A stretch of 64,000 nucleotides of DNA from Saccharomycopsis fibuligera x Saccharomycopsis cf. fibuligera (GCA_001936135.1 CP012822.1:806001-870000); one strand, 5' to 3'. Positions 11,528-23,835 are shown, counted from the first letter of the stretch. The notes: generated by a model from the sequence alone, not told the origin. Program-made: numbers and translations.

Positions 11528-14500
11528 TCATTTTTCTACATCACTATGATCTGGAGTAGCTAATCGACCAGGCTTCAAGTCATCTTGCTTTGAAATTCCC
11601 AATTCATGCTTGCCATTCTCTTTATCACTTTCTGATCCTAAGTCCTCTTCATTGGGACGAATTTCTATACGAAGTCCTGAAAAAGACCTTTTGCCGGCGC
11701 CTGGTTGAATGCCGGTACCGCCAACTTTACCAGTGCTACTATTATTGCTGCTGGAGTTTTCATCAACGAGAGAATTTGTAGTGGGAGTACTGCTATTAGT
11801 GACAATATTTTCAATTGTATTGTCAAATCTAGAACCAGCACCAACTAAGTTGTTTGTACCAGCGTTAGTATTAGTATTTACGCTTGCAGCAGATGCACCA
11901 CTAGCAGCAGGATTTTCTGACGCATAAGAAGAACCGCTACCATTACTTGGTGTTTTACTATGTCCATAAATCCCATCATCAAGCAAGATAGTCGACGAAG
12001 ATGAAGAGCCAAATTTGTTGCTAAATTTTAATTTCAACTTTCTTTTGTACAGTGGACTACTGGCCACTTCGTTATTATTGTAATTATTTCTTTGAGTGCC
12101 AGTGGTCATTGAAACATTAAATTGAGGGCTATGCAAAATACTAGGAGAATCTTCTCCATTGAAGCTGTCATTTCTTTGGTCATCGTTGAGCACTGAGGTG
12201 TTAATTGCTAAGTTAGCTTGTTGTTTATTTTCTTGAGCGCTAGCTGAATTATTATCACCATGAACGTGTTGATATCTGGAAGTTTCATCGTTAACTATCT
12301 CATCAAGATACTCGCCTTCAATAAGGGTATCCCTAGTCAAGATAACATAAACTAAAAGGCACACCACAATAATAAATAGTAAAATCACAATTTTCTTTTG
12401 GAACTGTAACTCGTTAACTAAACGGTCAAAATTTCGATCAATTTTAGCATAGGTTTTCTGTGTAACTTCTTCTTGATCGTCCAAAACAGCTTGTGACTCT
12501 TTCTTGAAAGTCTCAAATGCTTCTTTGAACTCGTTTAGTTGGTTTTGGAGTGTATCGTTGATTGCCATCACTAACAGATTAAACTTCAAAGATTGTTTTT
12601 TCTCAAGTTTAGTAAATGCTTCACTCAAGAGTTTGCTTTGTTCTTCAACATACAACAAAGACAAACTGGCATTCGATTCTAATAAAGACAATCTCTTCAT
12701 TATATTTTTGTAAATGGACTCTTGCGAAACAGGCTCACTGCGTTTAGATGGGATAGCAGAAAATGACTTGACATTGTAGTTGTTAGTATTATTGTTGTTG
12801 GTATTACTATTATTAGCTATTTCTCTTGCCCTTGCAACTGCTTTTTTCGCAGCTTTTGAGCTTTCTAATAACTCCAACGGTTCGCAAGATTCATTTCTTT
12901 TTAATTCTTGCAAAAACTTTTCAAACTCAGTAAATGCCTTTTGATCTATGCAAGTATTATTTGCACCATCAGATTTTATTTCTTCATCTTCAGATACAGA
13001 TGAAGTGTGAGATGAAGAGGTTCCCATTACCTGTTGCCCTTCTTTTCCGGGAACAGTTCCATGACTTTCCCTAACGCTCATTTTTGTATTTGATGCTATA
13101 ATACTTGCAAAACTTTGGCTTCTAGATGATTCAGGCTTGGCTTTTTGAAAAGGGTCTTTGCCATCTAGTACATTACCAGTCATCTCGGCGTTACTTTCGG
13201 CCTCATATGCCGATTTTTTGTTAATGGAAGTTGTTTCAGAAACCTCCGTTTCAACAGCCTCTTCCACCAGTTCTTGTTCTACGTCCATTATGGCTTCATT
13301 AGCAGCTGCTTTTTCTATTTCTCTTTTCTCCTCGGATTCTTTGAGCTTATATTCCTCCATCATTGTTCTACCATGAACCCTAACAATTGATACTGGACAA
13401 TAGAATTCGTTTCCGTAATGTGATTTAATTTCAATTTTTAAGTATCTTGCCCAAATTAAAGGATTTGGTATCGCAAAAGATTGAATATCTCTAATGTTTC
13501 TGGCTTCAAATTTTCCCAAAATTTGCCATTCGGAGTTGGGTACCGGATACCTGTCAGACACATAAAACTCTAAGTCCTTGAAAATGGAACTGAAAAACTC
13601 GTAATTACCAATCATTACACTATCTATCAAGATGTCTTCACATAACTCAATAATGATAAAATTTTCTTTAGCATTGCACTGGTTTAATAAGTATGATTCT
13701 TTATTTTCCAATAATACAGATGATGCACCTTTAGCTCCAGCATTGGCCTTAACTATTGTTGCTGCACAATCCAAGGAAGCAAAATTGAAGCGGTTCTTGT
13801 ATCCCTTATTTTGTTGCTCATTGAATGAATTCTTAGGAGTAAATAAATCAAAGTCAATTTCGTTTTCTTCACCCACTGAGTAATCAGTCTCTTTGTCTCT
13901 AGAAACAACACTACTTCCACCGCTGCCGCTACCTTGGACAGCATTATCTTGATGGTGGCTTTTGTGTTTTTGAGGCGATTGTTGCTCTTTTATGTTGGCT
14001 TTTTTTTGTACCCATTCTTCGAAAGATAAAAAATTGGGACTTAGATCTTCTGGATCGTCATTTAGCATAAGCGAAGCATTGCTCGATAAATTTGATGATG
14101 ATAACAAAGTACCTGATCCACCAAGGTTTGTTGGTACTACTGAAGAGCTATGATTGCGCTTGGTACCATTTGGTTCTTCGGAGGCTGATGTGCTTGCGGT
14201 TGTAGCAGTGCTAGCTTCATCGGATTCACTCAATTTGGCTTGTGTGCTTTCCAAAGCCTCATTATTGGAACCTAGTCTATTATCCTTTTCCGTTTGATTG
14301 CCTTGTATAGAACATGATTCTACAAAGTCTGTTGCAGCAGCAGCAGCAGTATCATTAAAGACAGCTGATGGTACTGACTCTAATGATATTAATACTGATG
14401 ACGTTGCTATTTTTGCTATAGATGGTGACACATTAGACATCTGTGAGTTATCAACAAAAGTGTCGATATTACCACCATCTGAATCCTTCTCTCTGGGCAC

Positions 14501-15001
14501 TTCAACTATGTTTTCTGAAGTTTCCTTAATAGTTGAAGTCGTATCAGTGATTTGTGATGATATTATTTCATCGCCAGTACTCAAATCAGTAGATGACAGC
14601 GATGTTAATAGCGTCGGCAGTAAAGATGATGATGATTCAAACTCTAATGAGGAAAACTTAAGTGTTGATTTTTTCGGTACCACAATACTTTCAAGGTCTG
14701 GACCAGTTTCTTCTGGCCGTATTGCCAGCACCATTTCTTCCAGCAGTATCAGCCGCTGTATTATTCCTATGCCTGCAGTTGTGCTTTTGGTAGAACTTGA
14801 TGTTATGCTTGATGTTGTGACATCGTTACCACAACCATCTTCGGTATTGCTGCCACTGCTGCCATTATTGCTGTAATCTATTGCGTCACTTTTGGTGTCA
14901 CTTATGCCACTTGTGTCATTGGCTCCACAATGATCAATAAATAGAACTGTGCAAAAAACGTAGAGTAAGAATATTAACAGGAGCCTCTTATTATGCACCA
15001 T
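11528..15001 (-). CDS. SLP1: SUN-like ER membrane protein, SLP1 family
   Basis: A 1157-residue protein. An N-terminal hydrophobic segment (LLLIFLLYVFCTVLFI, residues about 7-22) is a signal peptide or anchor. A long Ser/Thr/Asn-rich region follows, then a SUN-like domain at about 400-545 (FNFASLDCAATIVKAN, CNAKENFIIIELCEDILIDS, YEFFSSIFKDLEFYVS, WARYLKIEIKSHYGNEFYCP, VRVHG). A coiled-coil-prone stretch at about 770-860 leads into a transmembrane segment near 869-889 (IVILLFIIVVCLLVYVIL), and the tail is Asn/Ser-rich. Slp1 in S. cerevisiae works with Emp65 in the ER, protecting folding soluble proteins from degradation and affecting Mps3 at the nuclear envelope. The protein is about twice the length of S. 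cerevisiae Slp1, mainly through low-complexity insertions. It is co-oriented with TAF2, 440 bp downstream of it. The start is the first ATG, directly before the hydrophobic segment. Confidence 0.9.
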   Translation of the reverse strand: MVHNKRLLLIFLLYVFCTVLFIDHCGANDTSGISDTKSDAIDYSNNGSSGSNTEDGCGNDVTTSSITSSSTKSTTAGIGIIQRLILLEEMVLAIRPEETGPDLESIVVPKKSTLKFSSLEFESSSSLLPTLLTSLSSTDLSTGDEIISSQITDTTSTIKETSENIVEVPREKDSDGGNIDTFVDNSQMSNVSPSIAKIATSSVLISLESVPSAVFNDTAAAAATDFVESCSIQGNQTEKDNRLGSNNEALESTQAKLSESDEASTATTASTSASEEPNGTKRNHSSSVVPTNLGGSGTLLSSSNLSSNASLMLNDDPEDLSPNFLSFEEWVQKKANIKEQQSPQKHKSHHQDNAVQGSGSGGSSVVSRDKETDYSVGEENEIDFDLFTPKNSFNEQQNKGYKNRFNFASLDCAATIVKANAGAKGASSVLLENKESYLLNQCNAKENFIIIELCEDILIDSVMIGNYEFFSSIFKDLEFYVSDRYPVPNSEWQILGKFEARNIRDIQSFAIPNPLIWARYLKIEIKSHYGNEFYCPVSIVRVHGRTMMEEYKLKESEEKREIEKAAANEAIMDVEQELVEEAVETEVSETTSINKKSAYEAESNAEMTGNVLDGKDPFQKAKPESSRSQSFASIIASNTKMSVRESHGTVPGKEGQQVMGTSSSHTSSVSEDEEIKSDGANNTCIDQKAFTEFEKFLQELKRNESCEPLELLESSKAAKKAVARAREIANNSNTNNNNTNNYNVKSFSAIPSKRSEPVSQESIYKNIMKRLSLLESNASLSLLYVEEQSKLLSEAFTKLEKKQSLKFNLLVMAINDTLQNQLNEFKEAFETFKKESQAVLDDQEEVTQKTYAKIDRNFDRLVNELQFQKKIVILLFIIVVCLLVYVILTRDTLIEGEYLDEIVNDETSRYQHVHGDNNSASAQENKQQANLAINTSVLNDDQRNDSFNGEDSPSILHSPQFNVSMTTGTQRNNYNNNEVASSPLYKRKLKLKFSNKFGSSSSSTILLDDGIYGHSKTPSNGSGSSYASENPAASGASAASVNTNTNAGTNNLVGAGSRFDNTIENIVTNSSTPTTNSLVDENSSSNNSSTGKVGGTGIQPGAGKRSFSGLRIEIRPNEEDLGSESDKENGKHELGISKQDDLKPGRLATPDHSDVEK

Positions 15002-15442
15002 TGTGCTTTTTGTCTAAACGGGCCTGCTCTTATGAAACACAGATGCGCCTGGAATGATCTTTTTGTTGTGGTGGATAAGGCTTTTTGCAATGCTTCGTCA
15101 TTTTGAATCCAGTTTCACAGTGCATCGATCGGCTGAGCGATCAAGCGAATCGAGATAGCAGCACCCACAGTGGAATTCGTTAGACAGTGCAATTGCAGAA
15201 TCGATAGAAGGAAGAAAGTCGGTTACGGAGCACTGTGCATGGACACATACTGTGGCTCAACATGATCTATCATTATTATAATCATTGAATCATAGATAAT
15301 CCTTCAAAAATTAGCAACATTAAAATATTATACAAACTACATTGGTCACTTTTAATAAGTTATCATAATAATGTCATTGATTAATCGGTTAATATACATA
15401 GGTAGAATATAAAATCTATAATAATATAAAGACTAGCTAACA
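15002..15442. other. Intergenic, SLP1 promoter and TAF2 3' end
   Basis: About 440 bp between two minus-strand genes. It must hold the SLP1 promoter and the TAF2 transcript end. It is AT-rich near TAF2, and I recognise no specific site. Confidence 0.6.
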
Positions 15443-15525
15443 TTATGACTTTGGTTTTGGTTTGAGCTTGAACTTCAATTTTGGCTTTTTAAACTCCCCT
15501 GGCTTCTTGTCCTCGCTGCCATTAC

Positions 15526-15597
<72 letters not shown>

Positions 15598-18500
15598 CAT
15601 TGTTATTATTATTACTATTATTATTGGTAGGTTTCTTAAGATCAGATGGGGGCTTTTTACTCTGCTCCTCTAATACCGGTCTTTTAATACCCGATGCAGG
15701 CTTTTTAGAGGAGGAAGATCCAAGTCCCGGTCTTCCTAGAGCTAATTTTCCTGGCACTGCTCCTGCTGGCCTCGAAGATGACAGGCCTGGCGAAGAAGAC
15801 GAAGGTGATGGTGAGTGGCCCAGTTTCTTGAGCTCTCCTGATCTTTTACTAACGTTACCGTTATCACCACCGCTTGCTCGAGGAATTTTCAATTTTTGCA
15901 TCTTCTTTCTTGCCGGGCCTTGCTCGACTCCTGGTATCTTCATGTCCCTGGTTTCTTCTTTCTTAACCTTGCCAATCTTGGAAACGTGTTGATAACTTCT
16001 CTTTGTTCCAGCGGCACCGTTGCCATTACTAGTGCCACTGCCACTGCCACTGCCACTGCTAAGAACAGCATTTGTACCACTATTGCCAAAACGATTTACA
16101 ACTAATTCTTCAAACGGATCTGAACTTAACACAATTTTACGGCTACTGAGCATGATCTTAACATATCTCAAACCTGCGCCGCTTGATACTGTTGATGGTA
16201 ATCCAGATTTTTTGATTTCTGGTTGAAACTTTAAAGCAGCACTACCACCATTCTTTCTACTCTTCAACTTTTTTAATGCTTCTTTATCATTAGCTTTTGC
16301 TTTATTGAATGCATCCAATCTTTCATTGAAGTTTTTAGCTAGTTTGATTTTCACAATATGAGATGGTCCGCGAGGCCCTTTCTTTGAACCCATATTGTAT
16401 ACTTTGCTCTTGTTAAAGAGATCTTTCTTGCTTTCTTTCTTCACTACAACATGCGCTTTTCTACCCTTTGTCGGGCTATTAGCATTGTTTACTGTTAGCT
16501 TGTTTGTTGCCACACCAGTTGCCGCTGATGCTGCTGGCTTTTTGCCCGCATTCGTAGGTATTGGTTTTTTGTCTCTTGAGTTAATCACCACCATTGTCTT
16601 AAGTGAAGAAGCACTACTTTTTCCCACTTTAGCAACATAGTTTTTCTTCTTTACACCATCACCAGCACCTTTTATATTAACATCCTCATATTTCGACGTG
16701 GTGCCAACATATTCTGACATCGGCACAATATCAACCAACTTGAAATCATCGTCCAGATCTTGATTCTTGACAGTAATATTTTTGATAGCCTTTGAAGCAG
16801 GAGCTTTGCCAGCAGCGCTAGCAACAGCAGTTGTCTTTGATGCTGCAGGTTTAGAACCAGTCGCTGCTTTTTCTGTTGCTGAAGGAAGTGATTTACTGGA
16901 AAGTTTAATTGATGGCGACTTCACTGAAACAGGCACTTTTGCTGTCTTTGCTGTTTTTGCTCCTGCTGCCGCCTTTGGTACTGCCTTCGGTGCTGTTTTT
17001 GCCAAAGTCTCTGCTGAGGCTCCTGATGCTGATACTGATGTTGCTGTACCTGCTGGTGATTTGATCAGCGGCAGCTTAGCACCAGGGGATTTGGCCCCTG
17101 TAATTGGATCATTATTCATTTTTGTCAAAATCTTCAAAGCAATCTTCTTATTAAATTGAATCTTGAATTTATTTTGACGGAAAATACTAATCTTACCATG
17201 TCCCATATGCTTTGAGGTGATCATCTTGTCTCTAGGAATAGGCAATGTCACTTTTAATGAAGATACTGGCTCAAATAAGACATCACTAAGACTAAACAAC
17301 ATTTTTTTAAACTTGATACCAAGCAAAGGTGATTGTAATGCTCGCCAAAACTCGTTCTGCAACCCCTTTCCCTTGGCTCCGTAATCTTTTCTCAAAAGCT
17401 TGATAATCCCTTCAATTGTCGTTCTATCCATAGCTTCTTTTCTAGCATGAAGGCCAGCACTAGTGTCTTCCTCCACCACAATCATTGTGGAACTGCTGCT
17501 ATTGTACAACGGGGCCTTTATACCATTCGTAACTAAACTTCCACCACTACCATTAACGGCAACAGCACCGTTGCCGTCACTATTGGCCCCTCCGAGCGCA
17601 ACTGCTAGATCCTCGTCAGCAAGTTCTTCGGGCTCAAATTCCTCATCGTCCAAAATAGACAATGTGCCGAGTATGCCCGCAACCCCAACCGCTTCGCTAA
17701 TCTTAGCCAATAATCTATCCTTCACATATTGTGATGCATCAAGTTCTAATACTCTGAACATATAATTTAAAAATAATGCATTCTTTATCCCACCAAGCTG
17801 CAAAATCCCAGAAAATGCCACCACTCGAATATCATCATGGAATGTTGGTTTTGTATAAATTAGCAAATCTTCATACGAAAGCTCAGTCTTACCATGAAGC
17901 GCAAGCTTGATTTTTTGTTGCAATATCACAACAGAGATAAGACGGTGATACGAGGGAATCCAATCATCCATTCTCATGCATCTATCGAGTTCAAGTAGCA
18001 ACTTATTCAAAAATTGTTCATTTTGTTTTACTTGATCGTCTTCACCGTTAGCCCCATTTCCAACAGCAAGAGAAGTGCCATAACTTTTGCTATCGCTAAT
18101 AGCCACCACCAATGCTTCTATCAATGTTGCTACGTAAAAGGAATCAGCAAACTGGTTCTGTCCATTTTCATTGTATCTAAGCAAATCCAACAAGAAGCTC
18201 TTCACCCGTGCTGGACACTCACCATTTTCATCACGCACCTGAGCCAAGAAACTTGGAATAGCCTTTTGAATGAAATAGAGCTGAAAATCCGAAAAATCGT
18301 TAGGCAATGGGATATCTGAACGTGTATCAAAGCAAAAAAGCTCCTGAAAAGCTTTGATCAAAAAATTCATGCCAAGATAATCCAATTCCCTTTTTGCGTA
18401 AGAAAGTAAGGCTCTGGCAGCCTCGATTCGTATCCCATAATAATATCTTGAGTCCATCAAAGTCCGGAGTAAAATTGATGAGTATACAGGAGCAGGATTA

Positions 18501-21180
18501 GGCGTTTCTGCATAATATCTAATGGATTCATACTGAGCTTCAACATCACGGTCCTGTTGCAATTGAGACAAAAACATGTAGTCTGCTTGGTTGATGTAAA
18601 TTTTACAAATCCATTCAAAATCAGCATCCACGCGGATCCACTCAAAAGCTTCATTGGCCATTTTTTCTTCCTCTTCTTTGCTCCATTCAGGTAATCCCCA
18701 TCGTTTGATGTCTTCATCACTTTGCAAAATATCACCAAGACAATGAGCGAGCATTTCTCCATCATGTCCGGTATTTGTATTGGTATTGGTCGCGGTGTTT
18801 CCACCATCATCATAATCTCTCTCGTTATCGGACCCATCATGGAGGTGACCAGCAGAACCGTTTTCCCCATCATTAAAGTTTCTCTTATCAGCCAGCTCAT
18901 CATCATCATCTTTAACTTTTGGTCGTCTCTTTAATCGTCTATATTTGGTGTTGTATTGAATGTCAAGCTTGGTGAAACTGTCCTTTAAATTCACAATATG
19001 CTCGTATGGGGTACCATCAGCCTCATGGATTCTGATTGTCATTGGGCCAGTAAACACATTCTGAATCCCCACTGGCGCTGGATCATTGAGGTAGGATGAT
19101 GCAGAATCTACAAACGTGTCGGCTGTGGGCGAAAGTGGTGTGAGCTCATCTGCTTGCACTTGGCGGATCCCCATCTCGATGAACATTCGCTTTCTATTGA
19201 ATCTTTGAGTAATACGGAAAATTGGGGTTCCTGAGCCATAGACCCATTGTCTGAAGAAACTTTCAAGCTTGTTGTGGTTAACTTTTTCTGTGATGTGTTG
19301 GAAATGGAAAGTGTCAATACCACCATTGGGCAAGTCGCCAGACATAGCTTCCAAGAAAAGTTTCGGAATAACTCTAGAAAGCCCGAATGATTTATCAGTC
19401 TTGGTCATTCTGCGATTCAAAATAAACAACACAATGGGAGCCTTGAGCTTAATGAATTCAAAATCGCGATTTTCGTTGATGGGAAAGTTGATGTAAGGGT
19501 CAGCAATCGGCCGTTTCCCGATATCTTGATCACAAATCATTTCTGCTCTTTTCTTAATTCTGAACTTGAATTCGTTGAACCCCATCAACTTCAGAATGAA
19601 TTGATTTGTCATGTAGAGTGAGATTCCAATAGTGATCCAAATATCATCGTAATTGCGCGGAAGCACATTCACGCCAGACCATTGCTTTGACAAAGCCAGA
19701 GCAATTAGTTCTGTAGAATCAAATAGCGGATCTATTACTTCGGGTCCATATAGTAGCCTGTCACTGTGAACTGTTAAGCCAGAAAATGAATATGAGTTAT
19801 CAGGGGCATCGTTCACGAACACCACAGAATAACTTGAAAACGGGAAAGAACCAAATTCTCTAGAATAATACTCAATGGCTCGCGATAGAATCACACACGT
19901 GTTTATGGCCCAGATCTTGTCATCTTTCAAACAATAGATAAATCCCCGCACTGCCGTAGTGTCTTTTTCCTCATCATCTTCTTCGTCGCTTTCTTCTTCA
20001 AGACTGTCCAATGGGATTTGCTCAAACGGTCCCACTGCCCATCCCACATGATGTGGGGAGACGGGACTCACTAAAGAAAGTGAAGTAATCTTTTTAGACT
20101 GATCGGTCGGATGCGCCACTTCTTTGACAGAAAACAAATCTGTGCAGCAGACCACAATTTCTCGATCAAGGTCCTCTTCATCGTCATCATTGTCCGCGAA
20201 CTTACTCAACTCATCATTCGCCGCCACTGATCTGACGGTTGTGCTGTTTGGCTTACTTTCTCCTTTTGTTTTTCCAGTTGATTGCAATGATGCTGCTACC
20301 GTTGTTGACGTATTTGTGACTATATCGCCTATTGTTCGCGGGGCACTGATATCCACCTGCCAAGTGGACCGTTCCCAAAGGTTATCCACACATGGCACCC
20401 AAGAAGACGTGGAAACTCCGATTAGTGAATTCGCAGTATATGCATGCCACTTGGACTTTGGCACTCCTCTGGCCAAGTTATGCAATCCGCCGACAAAATT
20501 GACGCCATCCTTGGGATTCTTGCAGCTATATTCAACCCGGATAGTGATGGGCGTGTATATCATTTCGGAATTATTGGGGGTCTTGTAGGAGCCTGGCGAA
20601 TCTCTCATTATGGGGGTAAGAGCATTAAACGAGCCGGCCTCATGCAATGTGATCTTCATTTTGTCTGGCAAAAAAATCACCAATTCTTTAGTGTTCGTGC
20701 CGTTGAATAAATACTTTAGTTTCTCTTTGTATAAGTGGTGTTGAAATATTGTGAAATCGTGGACGGTTCCGTTACTGCGAGAACTGTCGTTGTTACTGTT
20801 TCCGCTGACTTCGCCCTTGCCGCCATAGCAGTTGCTGATATCGAGGGCGTCAAGTATGCGGCCATTCTCCAACTGAAGGTAATCGTTATACAAGAAATTC
20901 ACCTTGCGGTCATTCACAAAGACATGCTTGATATGCATATAGCGAGCATCAAGCTTGATTATTCGGTTCGCAGGATCGGTGGGTATTACCGTCAACTCAG
21001 TGTAGCCGTCAATACTGCAATGGGCCAAATCAACATCAATGGCAATCTTCTGGTGCGCCACCTTGAACGGCTGGTGGTGATGGTATATCGACGACTGGCC
21101 TTTCCTGCTGTGCTTCTTGTTGAATAGTAGGCTGGGGGTGTTCTCCGTTTGCCGAACACTTGGCGAGTAGTCTAGAACCA

Positions 21181-21181
<1 letters not shown>
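15443..21181 (-). CDS. TAF2: TFIID subunit TAF2
   Basis: A 1912-residue protein. Residues about 40-660 follow the M1 aminopeptidase fold of TAF2 (FKVAHQKIAIDVDLAHCSID, SWVPCVDNLWERSTW, VGWAVGPFEQIPL, SFSGLTVHSDRLLYGPE). The place of the zinc-binding HEXXH motif reads ALALSKQWSG near residue 495, so the peptidase is catalytically dead, as in other TAF2 proteins. HEAT-like helices follow at about 840-1230 (YYYGIRIEAARALLSYAKRE). TAF2 binds Inr/downstream promoter DNA as part of TFIID. From about residue 1330 the tail is Lys/Ser/Ala/Gly-rich and ends in a run of about 25-30 Asn and a KLKFKLKPKPKS terminus. S. cerevisiae Taf2 is about 1400 residues, so roughly 500 residues of basic tail are extra. 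A (CA)17 repeat abuts the start codon. Confidence 0.92.
15522..15630. repeat. ATT trinucleotide array encoding the TAF2 poly-Asn tract
   Basis: A nearly pure array on the plus strand, read as AAT/AAC codons on the minus strand. It encodes the Asn run near residues 1850-1886 of TAF2. Only third-base changes and a few Asp/Ser codons interrupt it. Length polymorphism is likely. Confidence 0.95.
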
Positions 21182-21218
<37 letters not shown>

Positions 21219-22026
21219 AGCGTACTGTTATTTGATAGTCTGTGTTATCTTTCAATAATGACGCGAATAGTATAATGGCATAGTTTATTTTATTGTATTT
21301 TCGTGGTGTTTTGTATTTGAGATCTTGTCTTGTAATTGACGGGTTCAGAACGTGTGGTTGTGGTTACTAGGAAGCTGGTCCGAATGAATACGAAGCTAGA
21401 GCTTCTGCGGTTTTCGCCAGTGAGTGGTAATGTAGTATACAGTATAAGCGCGCTCGCCTTCTCCAGGTTGGCAAGATAGTGGAGGTGTTCTGGATATTTA
21501 CCGTCCTTTGCATCCTTTATTTTGATTTGCTTTAATCAAGAAAACTCGAATTTTTTTTCCGCCCTTCATAGGAAGTTTCGACAGGGTCACCCCCAGGGCC
21601 GCCCATCTTGACTATAGACAGGAGGCGGGAAGTCAGTCACCAAAGATGCTTATCTTCTCTCTCTGGCAACAAATAGCTTAAATATCTATTTGTGTTGGCT
21701 AGTGACTGGGCTTTCTCGCCAGAAGTTTTTATTTTATCGATGGTGGTACGCTCTACTGGAGTCCGGTTGCGCGACGCGTGGTGCCGCTGCTGTCTCTTAT
21801 ATCTCAACATGACGTCGGCAGCTACCGCAAAACTACCGCAAAACTACCGCAAAACTACTATATATATTTTTTTTTCTTGATAATTTCAACACAAACGCTA
21901 AAAGAGAAAACAACGCAAGATCCACGTAGTTCGTATACATAAAGAAAATAGACAGGAAAATACCCAAAGTGCCTGGGACACACCAAGCACGACCGGCGGG
22001 CGTCGCAGAGTCTTGCCCCCCGACAA
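21182..22026. promoter_or_regulatory. TAF2 promoter region and MLS1 3' end
   Basis: 845 bp between the TAF2 start and the MLS1 stop. It holds the dinucleotide repeat beside TAF2, a tandem ACTACCGCAAA-type repeat at about 21828-21859, and nothing else I can name. Base composition rises toward the GC-rich MLS1. Confidence 0.6.
21184..21217. repeat. (TG)17 microsatellite immediately 5' of TAF2
   Basis: Seventeen TG units on the plus strand, which is (CA)17 on the TAF2 sense strand, ending two bases before the start codon. It would form the end of the 5' untranslated region. Confidence 0.95.
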
Positions 22027-23691
22027 CTACAACTTCTCAGCCTTGATGCTTCTGACTGCAGTCTTCTTTGTGATATGCTCATACAAGGCCAAAGTGATAA
22101 ACTCGCTGTATCCGTCATTCACGACATCGGGCAAGTAGAACTGCTTGGCCTCCTTGAACTTGTTCCCCTTGGGGGCCTTGGCCAACAACTTCTGCACTTC
22201 CTCGTCCATCAACCTGGAAACATACTGTCTGTCAATGGTCTGGCCGGTGCTTGTCTTGGCGCCGTGCTTGACCCACTGGTTCAACTGGGAGCGGGAGACC
22301 TCGGCGGTGGCCGCGTCCTCCATCAAGTAGTTTATGGCGACGCAGCCGGTGCCGCGGAGCCAGGCCTCGATGTAGCCGAGGCCGATGCTGAGGTTGGATC
22401 TGACGCCGGCCTCGGTGATCTCGCCGCCAGCAACAAACGGGGAAAGCAAGTCCTTGTTGCTGACGGAGACCTGCGGCTGCTCCCTCTGGAGATTGATCTG
22501 GTTTGGGCCCGGCATGTGCTTGTTGAAGACGGACAACGCAATGTCGGCAATCGCAGGGTGGGCGATCCAGGTGCCGTCGTGGCCGGCAAGGACCTCCCTC
22601 AACTTGTCCTCGTACACGCTCTGCATCGCCCTCTTGTTGGCCTCCGGGTCGTTCTTGATCGGGATCAACGCGGCCATGCCGCCCATGGCGTGGACCTGGC
22701 GCTTGTGGCACGTGTCGATCAACAACCTGACGTAGCTGCTCATGAAGCCCACCTTCATGGTGACCTGCGCGCGGTCCGGCAAGACGAACTCGGGGTGCTG
22801 GCGCAAGGACTTGATGAAGGAGAAGATGTAGTCCCAGCGGCCGCAGTTCAAGCCGCTCGAGTGGTTGCGGAGCTGGTAGATGATCTCGTCGAGCTGGAAC
22901 ACCGCCGGCAAGGTCTCGATCAACACGGTGGCGCGCACGGTGCCCCGCGGGATGCGGATGTAGTCCTCGGAGAAGTTGAAGACGTCGTTCCAGAGCTTGG
23001 CCTCCAAGTGGTGCTCCATCTTCGGCAAGTAGAAGTACGGGCCGAACTGGCGGCGGACGGTCTCCCTGGCGTTGTTGTAGAAGTAGATGGCGAAGTCGAA
23101 AAGCGAGCCGCTGACGGGCTCGCCGTCCACGAGCACGTGGTTTTCGTTCAAGTGCCATCCTCTTGGCCGGACGATGAGGGTGGGCAACTTGCGCAGGCCG
23201 TTCTCCAACCGCAACGAGTACGTCTTGCTGGGAGTCTTGAGCTCGATGGTCTGGCGCACCGCGTCGTACAAGTTGACCTGGCCGTCCGTGACGTTGAACC
23301 ACGTCGGGGTCGACGAGTCCTCGAAGTCTGCCATGTAGGTGGCCACCTTCGAGTTCAAGGCGTTGATCACCATTTTCCGGTCCGTGGGGCCGGTGATCTC
23401 CACCCGGCGGTCCTCCAAGCCCGGCGCCAACGGCGCGCCGGTCCATGTTGGGTCGTCGCGGATGTGCTTTGTCTCTGGTAGGAAGTCTGGCAACTTGCCG
23501 CGGTCGCGCTCCTGCTGCTGGAGCCGGCGGTTAGCGAGCAACTGCAACCGGGTTGGGTTGAAGCTGCGGTGCAAGGTGGCAACGAAGGCAAGGGCCTCGG
23601 GCGAGTAGAGATGTTTGGCGTTGGCGGCAATGGGGGCCTTTAGCTCGACGCCTTTGAGGATGTCGGTGGTGTTTGGGAAGGGCGAGCTCAT
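22027..23691 (-). CDS. MLS1: Malate synthase (glyoxylate cycle)
   Basis: A 554-residue protein that condenses glyoxylate with acetyl-CoA to malate, the second glyoxylate-shunt step needed for growth on C2 compounds and fatty acids. It matches eukaryotic malate synthase A end to end: [20 protein letters not shown], the family signature around [18 protein letters not shown] (residues about 270-287), [32 protein letters not shown] and [20 protein letters not shown]. It ends in AEKL, so the terminal tripeptide is EKL rather than the canonical peroxisomal SKL. GC content is about 60% or more and leucine is TTG or CTC, with no CTG in the stretches I read, a striking avoidance for such a GC-rich gene. 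It is divergent from IST1, and expression is probably induced by non-fermentable carbon as in other yeasts. The start is the ATG giving [18 protein letters not shown]. Confidence 0.96.
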   Translation of the reverse strand: MSSPFPNTTDILKGVELKAPIAANAKHLYSPEALAFVATLHRSFNPTRLQLLANRRLQQQERDRGKLPDFLPETKHIRDDPTWTGAPLAPGLEDRRVEITGPTDRKMVINALNSKVATYMADFEDSSTPTWFNVTDGQVNLYDAVRQTIELKTPSKTYSLRLENGLRKLPTLIVRPRGWHLNENHVLVDGEPVSGSLFDFAIYFYNNARETVRRQFGPYFYLPKMEHHLEAKLWNDVFNFSEDYIRIPRGTVRATVLIETLPAVFQLDEIIYQLRNHSSGLNCGRWDYIFSFIKSLRQHPEFVLPDRAQVTMKVGFMSSYVRLLIDTCHKRQVHAMGGMAALIPIKNDPEANKRAMQSVYEDKLREVLAGHDGTWIAHPAIADIALSVFNKHMPGPNQINLQREQPQVSVSNKDLLSPFVAGGEITEAGVRSNLSIGLGYIEAWLRGTGCVAINYLMEDAATAEVSRSQLNQWVKHGAKTSTGQTIDRQYVSRLMDEEVQKLLAKAPKGNKFKEAKQFYLPDVVNDGYSEFITLALYEHITKKTAVRSIKAEKL

Positions 23692-23835
23692 GCTGTGTGG
23701 TTGTCTGGTGGTTGTCTGGTGGTTGGTTTGTTGGTTAGCGCCAAAGGGTGGTGCAGACGGCGCAAACAGGTGGGATAGGAAGAGCAGAGAAGAAAGCTTG
23801 GGAGGCAGCGGAGGGAGCGTGGGCAGGAGGACGGA

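Noticed and set aside
14298-14876. A 192-codon plus-strand frame inside SLP1
   Set aside because: It is antisense to the low-complexity Ser/Thr part of SLP1, and its Ser/Val/Asp-rich translation is the expected mirror.
22075-23481. A 468-codon plus-strand open frame and a 404-codon minus-strand frame over MLS1
   Set aside because: Both are frame shadows of the GC-rich malate synthase gene, which matches its family end to end. Their translations have no domains.
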